Below the pieces are notes generated by a model. The model did no database searches. It saw only the letters and a program-made list of their open reading frames with translations, and had not been told where the DNA came from. A DNA stretch of 64,000 nt from Spiroplasma endosymbiont of Clivina fossor (GTDB lineage Bacteria; Bacillota_I; Bacilli_A; Mycoplasmatales; Nriv7): the NCBI RefSeq assembly GCF_964031115.1, contig NZ_OZ035006.1, forward strand, positions 1,861,605 through 1,925,604, given 5' to 3'. A program made the translations under genes and the position numbers. Shown one piece after another: positions 42,321 through 52,203 of this stretch (the first letter of the stretch is position 1; every line of letters begins with the position of its first letter).

Positions 42321-42422
42321 TTTAAGAAATTCCTGTACTATTTTATAATTTATCATCCCTTTTTTAAAAAACCCCTTGTACTTGTCATAAGTCTGTGGTA
42401 TATTACAAAATTCCTGAAAAAT

Positions 42423-42593
42423 AGTATTGCCTTTAAATAAATCTTGTGGATTATCAATATTTTCTAAAAAATAATCAACAACTTTATCAATTGCGTCAGG
42501 TTCTTTTTTTATTTTTTTTTGTCATTTTCTGTTCTCCTTCTTTTAAGTATAATTCAGAATGAATTATCGAGACACAGAATTTTGGACAGGCTC
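42423..42593 (-). pseudogene. IS256 transposase, 5' part with terminal repeat
   Basis: Holds the start region (ATG at 42525, AAGGAGAA ahead) and the first codons of the IS256 transposase, split from the rest by unit III. One extra A in the run after ATGAC shifts the frame at once. Ends with the IS256 repeat and the TACAATCT duplication. Confidence 0.85.
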
Positions 42594-42842
42594 TACAATC
42601 TAGTCTTAAAGAAGCCTTAATTCATTATCATGGTTTAGGTTTTACTAATATTCAAAATTATTTAAATCTCTGAAAATGAAAATACCAACATAAAGGTTTA
42701 ACTCCAAACCAACAAACAGCGGTATTATATTTTAATGTATAAAAAAGTTAAAGTAAAAATAGTAATTTTACATAAAAGCCTTTTAAAATTATCAAGTTGA
42801 TGATTTTTTTTATTTTATCAAGAGTTTTCGACAAAATTAAAA
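42594..42842 (+). pseudogene. IS1595-like transposase P, 3' part and right end
   Basis: Continues element P from SSLKEALIHYHGLGF to AVLYFNV and stop at 42740-42742, then the right terminal repeat. The right neighbour is an ISLre2 end, and the left neighbour of P is a phage terminator, so no target duplication remains. Confidence 0.85.
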
Positions 42843-42997
42843 CTTTTTTATTGTGTAAAAATTCAATAATATGATAAAATAAAAAAGAATAAAAATGACA
42901 ATAACAAGAAAGGTAGGGTTAGTTTAGTAATTAAATAATATAATTAGCTGATTGTTTTACTTCTTCAAAGCAATACCTAAGAAAACTAAACGCGACC
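42843..42997 (+). mobile_element. ISLre2-family end fragment (3' end)
   Basis: Matches the gene-3' terminal 155 bases of ISLre2 in plus orientation, ending in ACTAAACGCGACC. The element has been cut by IS1595-like element P on the left. Only non-coding DNA is left. Confidence 0.8.
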
Positions 42998-43013
42998 TAT
43001 GTTAGTTAGTCTA

Positions 43014-43043
43014 TTGATAATTGTGGTGATTTTGTATTATAAT
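43014..43043 (+). promoter_or_regulatory. Promoter of tRNA-Leu
   Basis: TTGATA, 18 bases, TATAAT; the tRNA starts 19 bases after the -10 box. The ISLre2 fragment ends only 16 bases upstream. Confidence 0.7.
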
Positions 43044-43061
43044 GTTAAAGTAATTTGTAAT

Positions 43062-43146
43062 GCGGGTTTGGCGGAATTGGCAGACGCACCAGACTTAGGA
43101 TCTGGCGTTTTACGACGTGGGGGTTCAAGTCCCTTAACCCGCACCA
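43062..43146 (+). tRNA. tRNA-Leu (UAG)
   Basis: 85 bases: acceptor stem GCGGGTT/AACCCGC, D-loop GGCGGAATTGGCAGACGC, anticodon stem and loop CCAGA-CTTAGGA-TCTGG with anticodon TAG, long variable arm typical of Leu, T-arm GGGGTTCAAGTCCC, and encoded ACCA end. It is charged by LeuS, also in this window. Confidence 0.97.
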
Positions 43147-43241
43147 TTTACTATAAATTGTGCACTTAATAGTGCATTATTTTTTAATTAATTAGTATTA
43201 TTTAATAAATAAATATTTAAAAAATGAAAAAGGTGGGTTTA

Positions 43242-44054
43242 ATGAAAATAAAAATAATTTTTATTGATATTGATGGGACTTTGTTTAATGATAATCATTG
43301 TCTAACTGAATTTAATAAGGAAATGTGTATTACAGCTCAAAAGCAAGGTATTATTGTTGTTATTAACACAGGAAGAATTACTACTAATGCTATTAGTATT
43401 GCTAAACAAATTAATGCTCATAAATTTAAAAGTTTTGTTGTTGCTAATAATGGTGTTCATATTTATTCATTTAAAGATAAAAAATTAATTTTTAATGGAA
43501 ATATTAATAATGATTTTGCTAAAACGGTTTATCGTTGAGTTGATAATAAAGGTTTTAAATGTCAATTTTATACTGAAGATGGTTCTTTTGTTAATCGCCT
43601 TGGAGAAAATTCTAGTTATTGAGCTGATGTTATGCAAGCAAAATATACAGTATTGAATGATATTGATGATTTGAATAGTGATATTGCTCGGATTGTAATT
43701 ATTGCTAAAACTATTACTAGTCAAGTTGCTTCTCAGGAATTAATTAATGAATTTAATGAAAAATTTTCGCATTTAGATATTAAAGAATATCATCCAGGAA
43801 TATATGAAATAACATTGCCAAAAATGAGTAAAGGTTATGGTGTTAAATATATTTGTGATTTATTAGGAATTAGTGCTAGTGAAGCAATGGCGTTTGGTGA
43901 TTCATATAATGATCAATGATTAATGCAAGCAGTCGGTCATCCAGTGGCAATGGATAATTCAGTTGAGATTATTAAAAAATTATCTAATTATATTTGTCAA
44001 AGTAATAATGAAAATGGTGTTGGTAATATGATTCGTAAACACATTTTGAAGTAA
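43242..44054 (+). CDS. Cof-type HAD phosphatase
   Basis: 270 residues. HAD motif I FIDIDGTL with the nucleophile Asp, motif II INTGR, motif III Lys in PKMSKGYG, motif IV FGDSYND. These belong to Cof/type IIB phosphatases acting on sugar phosphates, nucleotides or flavin precursors; the substrate cannot be told. The start at 43242 (MKIKIIFID) is preferred because AAAGGTGG lies 7 bases ahead; an in-frame ATG at 43224 has no ribosome site. Confidence 0.9.
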
Positions 44055-44109
44055 AAATATTATTATTTTAATTATGTTAAAATAATAAAGAATGAAAGGA
44101 GAATTTAAA

Positions 44110-44409
44110 ATGGTTATTAAAACAGATGTAAGTAAGTTTGATCAAGTTATTAAATCTGGTAAGGTTATTGTTGATTTTTATGCGGATTGATGTGGACCTT
44201 GTAAAATGTTAGCACCAATTTTTGAACAATTATCTGATGAAATGAAAGAAGTTTCTTTTGTTAAAGTTGATATTGATGAATCGCAAGAATTGGCACAAAG
44301 ATTTGATATCAGTTCAATTCCGACATTATTAATTTTTGATGCTGGTCAATTAAAAAGAACTTTAAATGGTTATAAGTCCAAAGAAGAATTAAAAACGGCT
44401 TTAAGTTAA
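44110..44409 (+). CDS. trxA: Thioredoxin
   Basis: 99 residues. Active site WCGPCK after VDFYAD, cis-Pro loop SSIPTLLIF. The first Trp of the active site is coded by TGA, which confirms the code. It reduces protein disulfides in the cytoplasm. RBS GAAAGGAG. A thioredoxin reductase gene is not in the window. Confidence 0.96.
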
Positions 44410-44489
44410 AATTAGTAATTTTTTTCTTGCCAAATTTAATTTTTTATATTATTCTTAAACTATAATTTCATAAGAAGGGAAGTTCAAAA

Positions 44490-44792
44490 ATGAAAAAACC
44501 ATCAATTAAAGACAAAGTAGCTGATTTTATCGTCGAAGAGTATAAAAAATATGGGATTACAAAAAGTAAAGCTAATGATATTTTTGACAATATTATTAAT
44601 ATTTTAACCGAAGAAATTCAGAGTGCTGAGAGAACACCTATTTCAGGTTTTGGTATTTTTAAAACTAAAGAAAGAAAAGCTCGTGAAGGAAGAAATCCGC
44701 AAACAGGAGAAAAAATCTCTATTCCTGCAAGAACTGTTGTCAGTTTTAGTCCTTCAACAACTTTAAAAGAAAAAGTTAATACAAATAGTTAA
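44490..44792 (+). CDS. hup: HU-family DNA-binding protein
   Basis: 100 residues. The pattern of HU is clear: ISGFGIFKTKERKAREGRNPQTGE with the Pro-containing arm, then ISIPARTVVSFSPSTTLK. It binds and bends DNA as a nucleoid protein. RBS AGAAGGGAAG; a TATAAT box at 44461-44466 is only 24 bases from the start, so it may be a -10 of a short leader. Terminator follows. Confidence 0.95.
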   Translation: MKKPSIKDKVADFIVEEYKKYGITKSKANDIFDNIINILTEEIQSAERTPISGFGIFKTKERKAREGRNPQTGEKISIPARTVVSFSPSTTLKEKVNTNS

Positions 44793-44817
44793 TAATTATT
44801 AAAAATATTTGAAAAAT

Positions 44818-44841
44818 TACAGTAATTACTGTATTTTTTTT
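44818..44841 (+). terminator. Terminator of hup
   Basis: TACAG and CTGTA pair around TAATTA, followed by eight T. It lies 26 bases after the stop codon. The next 140 bases up to the IS1595-like fragment contain no gene or signal that I can see. Confidence 0.7.
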
Positions 44842-44984
44842 ATTTAACTTTATCGTTTAGCAAATAATAAAAAATTAAAATAATTTACTATTGTTGTTGT
44901 AATTGTGCTAGAAAATAGTAATATTAGTTTATTAAAAATGTGCTTAGTTATTTATTTAATACAATAAGCAATTATACAAATTAA

Positions 44985-45132
44985 TTTTAATTTTGTCGAA
45001 AACTCTTGATATTTATTGGATATACTTAATTTTAGGTATATTTTTAATATGATAGAGGTGGATAATAATTATGGAAAAAATAATTCAAGAACTAGTAAAT
45101 ACTTTAACAGATGATCAATTTTTAAAATTTTA
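44985..45132 (+). mobile_element. IS1595-like element, 5' fragment
   Basis: Left repeat, leader and first 24 codons (MEKIIQELVNTLTDDQF) in plus orientation, cut where the inverted copy at 45133 begins. The rest is not found on the other side of that copy, so it was truncated before or during the second insertion. Confidence 0.85.
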
Positions 45133-45924
45133 TTTTAATTTTGTCGAAAACTCTTGATAAAATAAAAAAAATCATCAACTTGATAATTTTAAAAGGCTTT
45201 TATGTAAAATTATTATTTTTACTTTAACTTTTTTATACATTAAAATATAATACCGCTGTTTGTTGGTTTGGAGTTAAACCCTTATGTTGGTATTTTCATT
45301 TTCAGAGATTTAAATAATTTTGAATATTAGTAAAACCTAAACCATGATAATGAATTAAGGCTTCTTTAAGACTAGATTGTAATTTACTGATTTTATTTAA
45401 GTTACGATAACTAGCTTCAGGATTAATTGTTGTTTTAGTTACACATAAAGTAGAATTTGTTTGTTTTGCTACTAAAAAATATAATTTTTGCATATCAGAA
45501 GTAATAATTGAATTTTCGTTAATTAATTCTTTGTTCATATTTTCAATAACTCATTGTTTTTGTAAACGTTTGGTGTTTGTGGATTTAACATAAATATTGT
45601 TATTATTATCAATTGCCATTTGAATACAGCATTTAGTATTAGTTGCGAATGGGTCAAGGTGAATTCTTCGTGGATCAGTTTTATATTTGAAATTTCCTTT
45701 ATGGATTTCTTTAATAAATGTTTCATCGATTTGGATTTTACCAGATAATTTTTTAAATTTTAATTGGGTATTTTCTAATTGTTTTGATTTCATTAATTTT
45801 TAACGATTATATCAAGCAGTTTTTAATGTAGTTTTAATAAAACGAAAAATTGTTTTACTAGATTGCCCCAGCAATGAAATTTGAATCAATAAATTTCATT
45901 GTTCATAATTTAAATGACTTCAAT

Positions 45925-46992
45925 AGACTTCTTGCAAAATTAATTTAAAATATAATTGAATTGTTGTTTTTAATAAAAAGGTGGAATTTAAATGAAATTT
46001 AAAAAAAATAATCAAATAAGTGATAAAAATTTTTTAAAATTAACTGGTATTAAACATACTACTTTTAATAAAATGCTAGAAATTTTAAAAATAGAAGAAT
46101 TAAAAAAAAGATTTCGTCGCGGAAGAACCAATAAATTATCATTAGAAAATCGTATTTTAATGACTTTAGAATATTGAAGAGAATATAGAACTTATTTTCA
46201 TATTGCAAAAAGTTATGATATTAGTGAAAGTAGTTGTTATAGAAATATCAAATGAATTGAAGACACTTTAATAAAACACCCTAATTTTCAACAACTTACT
46301 GGTCAAAAATCACTATTAAAAGATTATTTCAAAGATAAGACTGTTATAATTGATGTAACTGAAAGCCAAATCCAACGCCCAAAAAAAGACAAAAACAGCA
46401 CTACTCAGGAAAAAAGAAAAAACACACAATAAAAACACAAGTTATAATTGAAAAAGATAGTAAAAAAATTATTAGTTCTGATTTTTCTTATGGTAAAAAC
46501 CATGACTTTAAAATTTTAAAAGATTCAAAAATTAAATTTTTACCAGAAACAACTGTTTTAGTGGATTTAGGTTATCAAGGCATACAAAAAATTAATCATA
46601 ATGTTTTAATTCCTAAAAGAAAATCAAAGAAAAACCCTTTAAATAAAGAAGAAAAGCAAAATAATGAGCGAATTTCAAAAATGAGAATTGTTATTGAAAA
46701 TGTTTTTGCTATACTTAAAAAATTTAAAATTATTAGTGAAAAATATCGAAATCGTAGAAAAAGATTTGCTTTAAGATTTAATTTAATAGCTTCAATTTAT
46801 AATTTACAACTATTAGTTTAAATATATTTGATAATTTAAAATTTCAGTCTTTTTTTATTGTAAATAATAATTTTTATTATGTTTTAATGACAAAATATTT
46901 GTAAAAATAATCTAAAAATTATTTTAATAACACTTTTATATTTATTTTAAATTTAAAAATTATAATTATCATATTAATTTTGCAAGAAGTCT
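45925..46992 (+). mobile_element. IS5-like element, copy E
   Basis: Complete 1068-bp copy with a perfect AAT target duplication (45922-45924 and 46993-46995), proven by the uninterrupted sequence at 18841-18865. This fixes the ends of the element as AGACTTCTTGC and its inverse. Confidence 0.96.
45992..46821 (+). CDS. IS5-family transposase, copy E
   Basis: Same frameshifted transposase with the A7 slip site. ORFA differs by one residue (FLKLTG instead of FLRLTG). All DDE motifs present. Confidence 0.85.
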
Positions 46993-47445
46993 AATAAATA
47001 AAATGATTACGAAAAGCGTCAAAACTTGCACGGCAATTTTTACATAAATATTTTTGTTTCCCTTCTGAATTATGTCCATTTTTAACGCAATGGTAAGATT
47101 CACATTTAGGGCATTTAATACCTTGCGCTCTAAATTTTTGATCAATTTCATTTAACCGTTTTTGTTTTTTTATTAATTCTGCTTGTTGTTTGACTTTTTC
47201 ATAAAATTCTAAAAATTGATCATCTGTTAAAGTATTTACTAGTTCTTGAATTATTTTTTCCATAATTATTATCCACCTCTATCATATTAAAAATATACCT
47301 AAAATTAAGTATATCCAATAAATATCAAGAGTTTTCGACAAAATTAAAAATTTTTTACAACAAAAATCATACATAAGAAATATATACTTAATTTGAATAT
47401 TGAAATAATTTATAGTAAATGATTATTTTTCTTTTTTCAAAAATA

Positions 47446-47492
47446 CCTAAGAAAACTAAACGCGACCCTAGGTCGTGTTTAGTTTTCTTAGG
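47446..47492. repeat. 47-bp near-perfect palindrome at the ISLre2 end
   Basis: CCTAAGAAAACTAAACGCGACC, then CTA, then its inverse with a single mismatch. The right arm is the terminal repeat of the ISLre2 element that follows; the left arm is a second terminal repeat facing the other way, without the rest of an element. Confidence 0.85.
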
Positions 47493-49060
47493 TATTGCTT
47501 TGAAGAAGTAAAACAATCAGCTAATTATATTATTTAATTACTAAACCAACCATACCTTTCTTGTTATTGTCATTTTTATTCTTTTTCATTTTATCATATT
47601 ATTGAATTTTTACACAATGAAAAATTATTAATTTTATTAAATTTTAACTAATATTTTTACTTACTTAAATGTAATATATTTATTTGTATATACAATTCTA
47701 CCTTTATTAATTCAACTATCATCATTTTTCTTATTATATTTATTTCATAATGAACTTTTATATATTTCTTTTCTGATTTCTATTTCTGAATTAATATTTT
47801 CATTAATGTAATGTAATACATTTAATTTGTTTAAATTTGCCATTCTTAAATGTAATAGGTTATTTAAATTCTTATGATTATATATTTTTGCTCCATATCC
47901 TAATTGTTGTTTTACTAAATGTGATACATCACTTTCAATGCTACAACCAATATTTCATTCTAAATTTTGATTATGAATACCTTGCTTATTATTACTGAAA
48001 TAATTACTCGCCTTTCTTAAATTTATTTTAATATCTTTATTTAATTCATTTTTAGCAACATTACGAATGTTTTTGATTAATTCTTGATGATTGCCATCCT
48101 TATAAAATTTAATTCAACTATTTAATGTTACTTTGCGATTTTCAAAAATAATATTAAATGCCGTTTGTTTTAATTTTTTAATAGCATGATAACCATCTAA
48201 AATATATCTAACATTACCAAAGCTATTGGCAATTTCTCTAATTCAAGAATCACCATCGCCACAAACAATTATTTTGTCATAATTAATATTCACATAATGT
48301 TTTTGTAATTCTCTAATTAATAAATCACGATAATCCATCGTATTTATTCGTTTACCAACTTTTAACATTAGAAAATGATCTCGTTTGTTTTCTAATTCTC
48401 TACGAGCATTTTTGTAATTTTTTTCTTTATGTCCGGTATGAAAAGTAACTAAACGAATTCTTTGGTCTTGTTTAACTTTCTGATCTAATGTCGCCAAAAA
48501 TGTTTCATCTAGTTGAATATATAAATTCTTATTTTTGACATCAATTCTAGTTTTAGTTTCTTTTTCTGCTAATTGAAAATATTCGGCAATATCGTATTTA
48601 TTTAAAATATTTGAAATACTACCTTTTGAAATATAACAATGATTTAGAGCATCTAAAACATCAAGATAGCGTTTGCCATCACCCAGAAGACTTAAAACTT
48701 TAAATTGGACATCAAAATAAATGCGTTGTTTGGGTAATAGACCAATTTCTTTATCTAACAAACATACATATTCAAATTTACCTGATTTTTGATTTCAATA
48801 TTTATATCGGCGTCGTTTAAAAGTAACATCACCAAAAATTGTAATAATTGTTCTTGGTGCAAAATGAACTACTTTATAACCTTGTTTTAACCGATAATGA
48901 TATTTATATAAGTATTCATCTAATTTTTCATATTCATTAGCCAATTGTTCACATTTATTGGTGTACATATTTTTATGGGTTGCGAATAAACTGAATCAAT
49001 GCTTGTTTTCTAAGGTTTTTACATTATTATTAATTTCTAACATAAAAAATCACCTTTCTC
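47471..49060 (-). mobile_element. ISLre2-family element, complete or nearly so
   Basis: Left border GGTCGTGTTTAGTTTTC as in the fragments at 9122 and 42997. The right border lies beyond the transposase start, but I could not find its terminal repeat, so the end is approximate. Confidence 0.75.
47661..49043 (-). CDS. ISLre2-family (UPF0236) transposase
   Basis: 460 residues, one open frame with TGA as Trp: MLEINNNVKTLENKHWF at the start, FGDVTFKRRRYKYW, NLYIQLDETFLATLDQ with an acidic pair, IVCGDGDSWIREIA with the second acidic group, and the C-terminal YINKYITFK-like end. These are the hallmarks of the ISLre2/UPF0236 family. RBS GAAAGGTG. The fragment at 10453-11161 reads CGDGATWI, so Ser/Thr varies at this place. 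Confidence 0.88.
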
Positions 49061-49181
49061 GGTAGAGTAATTTTAACAAAGTTAAATTTCGTTAGTTTAT
49101 TTTTCTGTTTTAATGATAATTTTTTTCTAGAATTAGTATTTAATATTCTTAAAAAATGATAGAAATTCTTATTTAATAAGT

Positions 49182-49285
49182 TATAATCAACTTGTATTAA
49201 TTAGACTGTACAAATTTTAGAAAGGATGTTGATTGTTCGATAAATTTTATTAATTAGTAAAATTAACGAAAAGGATTTGATTAAT
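49182..49285 (+). promoter_or_regulatory. Promoter and conserved leader of the toxin-like gene
   Basis: TATAAT at 49182-49187, then a leader containing TAAATTTTATTAATTAGTAA and the ribosome site AAAAGGATTTGATTAAT. About 75 bases resemble the leader of the cargo gene at 42201. The rest of the 240-base gap after ISLre2 shows no gene. Confidence 0.5.
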
Positions 49286-51406
49286 ATGAAAAAATTACTT
49301 AGTTTATTAAGTACAATAACAATAGCGAGTAGTGGAATGGCGGGAATCGTTGCCAATAGTCCTTATCCAACACAAGAAAAATTAGAAAATATAAATTATA
49401 AAAGACAAAAACGAAGCAATAATGAAAATAATAAAATAAATAGAACAAAAATTGTCATTAGAACGAATAGGGAAATTTATGCTAGTGGAATTATTTTAAA
49501 TAATAAAGTATATTTTGGTTCACAAGATCATAATGTTTATGAATATGATCCAGTGACAAATCAACAAATAATTGTCATTAGAACAGAAAATAAAATTTTT
49601 TCTTCTGGTGTTGTTTTAAATAACAAAGTATATTTTGGTTCACAAGATCATAATGTTTATGAATATGATCCAGTAACAAATCAACAAAAAATTGTTATTA
49701 GAACAAAAGGAGAAGTTTGATCTTCTGGTGTTGTTTTAAACAATAAATTATATGTTGGTTCATGAGATCATAATGTTTATGAATATGATCCAGTAACAAA
49801 TCAACAAAAAGTTGTTATTAAAACAGAAGGGCAAGTTTGATCTTCTGGTAGAATTTTAAACAATAAATTATATTTTTGTTCATTAGATGAACATAATATT
49901 TATGAATATGATCCAGTGACAAATCAACAAAAAATTGCTATTAAAACAAATGGTGAAGTTTATTCTAGTGGAGTTACTTTAAATAATAAATTATATTTTG
50001 GTTCACATGATAATAATGTTTATGAGTATGAGCCGATTACAGGCCAACAAAAAGTTGTTATTAAAGCAAATGGTATAATTGATTCTTCTGGTGTGGTTTT
50101 TAAAAACAAAATATATTTTGGTTCGGATGATAGTAATGTTTATGAGTATGACCCTACAACGGCAAAACAAAAAGTTGTTATTAAAGCAAATAGCTGAATA
50201 AGATCTTCTGGTGTGGTTTTCAACAATAAATTATATTTTGGTTCACACGATAATAATGTTTATGAGTATGATCCAATTACAGGACAGCAAAAAATCATTA
50301 TTAGAACAAATAACAATGTTGATTCTTCTGGTGTGGTTTTAAATAATAAATTATATTTTGGTTCACAAGATCATAATGTTTATGAATATAGTGAATACTA
50401 TTTAAATTCAAATTTATGACAAATTAATGATAATTCTGATACTGAAATTTTGAATGAATTAAATTATTTAAATCCTGATTTAGATATTTCACAATTAGAA
50501 ATTATTAGTAAAACAAATAATTCAGCTATAGTAAAAATAAAAGATAATTTAAATAATAATGATAATAATATAAAAATACATTATTCAATTGATAATGGGC
50601 AAAATAAAATTATTAATTTAAATGAATTGATTAAAAAAGCATTATTTTTTAAATTTCGAGACGAAAATCCTAATTTAAAATTTAAGGAAATAAATTATAT
50701 TGATACTGATAATTTAAATTTTTGAGATATTGAAATAACAAAAAAAGAAAATTCATTTTTATGATCTAATGTTCCTAAAAATGTATGTTCTGATAGAGAA
50801 ATTATCAATAAAACTCCAAATACAAGATCATTTAATGTACCTGCTTGTGAATATAATTCAAAATCAAAATTAGTATTTCAAATTACAACAGGATTAACTA
50901 AAACAAAACAAGAAAATAAATTAAATGGTTGAAACATAAATTCTGATGATGAAATAAAATTAACAGATTTTACAAATATAAATAATGAAAATTCTGAAAT
51001 CATTAATGTATTATCAAATGAATTTGATTTATCAAACACAAATAAACAAGAAAAAGAAATGATTTTAAGTATTTTTAAGGAACCCGCTGATAAATTTGAA
51101 CTTAATCCCAATGAAAAATTAAAAATTACTTATCCAGTAAGAATAATTACATCTAAAGTTATATTAAATTTAAAACAAAAAATTACAGGAAATATTACTG
51201 CCAAAATAATTGATGATAACAATAAAGAACAAATAGTTACATTATCAATTACAGAAGTAATGCAAATTTTACAAAAATATAATTTATTACCCAATGAAAT
51301 TACTATAGATAAAAACAATGATAAAATAACATTTAACGGTGAAGCATTTTTTTCATCAGAAAGAGAAGGGTCGGTAAGAACAAATACAGTTACTACTATA
51401 GTATAA
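49286..51406 (+). CDS. Secreted beta-propeller protein with ETX/MTX2-like pore-forming C-terminus
   Basis: 706 residues. Signal peptide MKKLLSLLSTITIASSGMAG and a basic KRQKRSNN motif near residue 45. Then eight repeats of about 40 residues (pattern NNKLYFGSQDHNVYEYDP; residues about 55-370) that should form an eight-bladed PQQ-type propeller. After a linker with module LNPDLDISQLEIISKTNNSA, the C-terminal 200 residues resemble aerolysin-like ETX/MTX2 toxins: FELNPNEKLKITYPVRI followed by LKQKITGN. ETX/MTX2-like genes are known from arthropod-associated spiroplasmas. I infer a host-directed toxin with a propeller for binding; the family call rests on pattern only. ATG at 49286 with AAAAGGA; flanked by ISLre2 and prophage II. 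Confidence 0.65.
49450..50390 (+). repeat. Eight 120-bp repeats coding propeller blades
   Basis: Each unit encodes about 40 residues with the core LNNKLYFGSQDHNVYEY. Units 1-3 are nearly identical at DNA level, units 4-8 more diverged; unit 4 has one extra residue (LDEHNIYEY). Confidence 0.85.
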
Positions 51407-51502
51407 AGTTTTATAAAAACGATATTAGCTATTTAGAACAATAACTTTAATTAAAACAAGCCCAACAAGTTTAAATTTCTTGTAAAAATAAAAAATATTC
51501 AA

Positions 51503-51528
51503 ACCAGTAATTAACTAAAATTACTGGT
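51503..51528 (-). terminator. Prophage II terminator
   Basis: ACCAGTAATT/AATTACTGGT stem with T-rich flanks on both sides, so it may also stop transcription from the toxin-like gene that ends at 51406. Confidence 0.65.
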
Positions 51529-51633
51529 TTTTATTTTGACAAAATAAAAAAATGAAAAAGTTGTTTAAGAGCAGTATCATCATATAAAGCTACATTTTGG
51601 GGTAGTGATTTTAACAGTTTTTTAATTTAGTTA

Positions 51634-52149
51634 TTAAGGATTTTCAATTTCAATTTCAAAATTATTTGTACATATTAAACTATAATCTGTTGTATTATCA
51701 TCTTGTTTGTAGTCATTTAAATTTGTGCCTTGTGCTTTAATTGTTATTTTTTTATTGATTACTCATTCTTTCTTTCCTGCTTTGGTTCCATATGTAGTTA
51801 TTAATTTTTGAATTTTTTGTTGTTTACTCTGATTATTAGAGAATTCTGATTGTATAAATTTGAAAGTAAGATTGTTTAAATTTTTTAATTCCGGTAATTT
51901 TTCATTTAGATTGATATTATCTTCTTTCTTTATGTTAACTTCTATAAGTCTGGTTGTTGGCCAAGTTACGAGGTCACCAAAATGAAACCTCACCTTTTGT
52001 AAGTTTTTGATTTCAAAATTATAAATTTTATTAATATCTTTATTACTATCTTTATTTTTTTGTTTTACTGGTTCATTTGTTTTTTTGGAACAGCCGATTA
52101 TTGGTAGTGTTATTAATCCTAAAACAGCGGTTATATTTAAAAATTTCAT
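51634..52149 (-). CDS. Phage lipoprotein with copy of type 2 attachment domain
   Basis: 171 residues; lipobox LPIIGC (Cys20), then a Lys/Asn-rich spacer. From about residue 42 (NKIYNFEIKNLQKVRF) to the end (NNFEIEIENP) it is about 90% identical to the variable domain of the attachment-type protein at 52204-54084. It is unrelated in this part to the lipoproteins of prophages I and III. RBS AAAGGAG. Last gene of the prophage. Confidence 0.75.
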
Positions 52150-52203
52150 AAAATTAACTCCTTTATTTTATTTTTTCAATATATATATATATATATATAT
52201 ATA

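Larger units (their letters stand above)
32074..42407 (+). mobile_element. Composite plectrovirus unit III with transposase and cargo gene
   Basis: 10.3 kb inserted into IS256 copy 2 and flanked by a 15-bp direct repeat. It begins TGTA and ends TACA. TATGACAAG at 32091-32099 and its inverse at 42381-42389 give subterminal inverted repeats that extend imperfectly outward (ACCA and AC also match). Contents: phage genes 32388-38358, a DDE integrase-type transposase 38428-39510 and a large secreted protein on the other strand. It is the most diverged of the phage copies. Confidence 0.85.
30923..42593 (-). mobile_element. IS256-family element, copy 2, split by the 10.3-kb unit III
   Basis: Pieces 30923-32073 and 42423-42593 add up to 1322 bp, matching copy 1 except for one extra A in a homopolymer. 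It is inserted in element P with the 8-bp duplication TACAATCT. The break at 32073/42408 has a 15-bp direct repeat, AAATTCCTGAAAAAT, on both sides of unit III. Confidence 0.9.
27796..42842 (+). mobile_element. IS1595-like element P, split into three pieces by nested insertions
   Basis: The element can be reassembled from 27796-28592, 30809-30922 and 42594-42842, in plus orientation. It is interrupted first by IS1595-like copy 2 and then by IS256 copy 2, whose 8-bp target duplication TACAATCT is seen at 30915-30922 and 42594-42601. The ends are TTTTAATTTTGTCGAAAACT and its inverse. The feature range includes all inserted DNA. Confidence 0.9.
45233..47263 (-). pseudogene. IS1595-like transposase, broken by IS5 and a nonsense mutation
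   Basis: Start at 47263, zinc ribbon intact (CPKCESYHCVKNGHNS). The IS5-like copy E splits the frame just after RNHFIYW. Downstream, CAA of RQKLM has become TAA near 45802, so the 3' half would be dead even without the insertion. Confidence 0.88.
45133..47349 (-). mobile_element. IS1595-like element, copy 4, split by IS5-like copy E
   Basis: Complete ends (45133 and 47349). Without the IS5-like insertion at 45925-46992 it is about 1.15 kb. Flanks AAAATTTTA and AAAATTTTT nearly match, so a target duplication with one change is possible. Confidence 0.85.
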
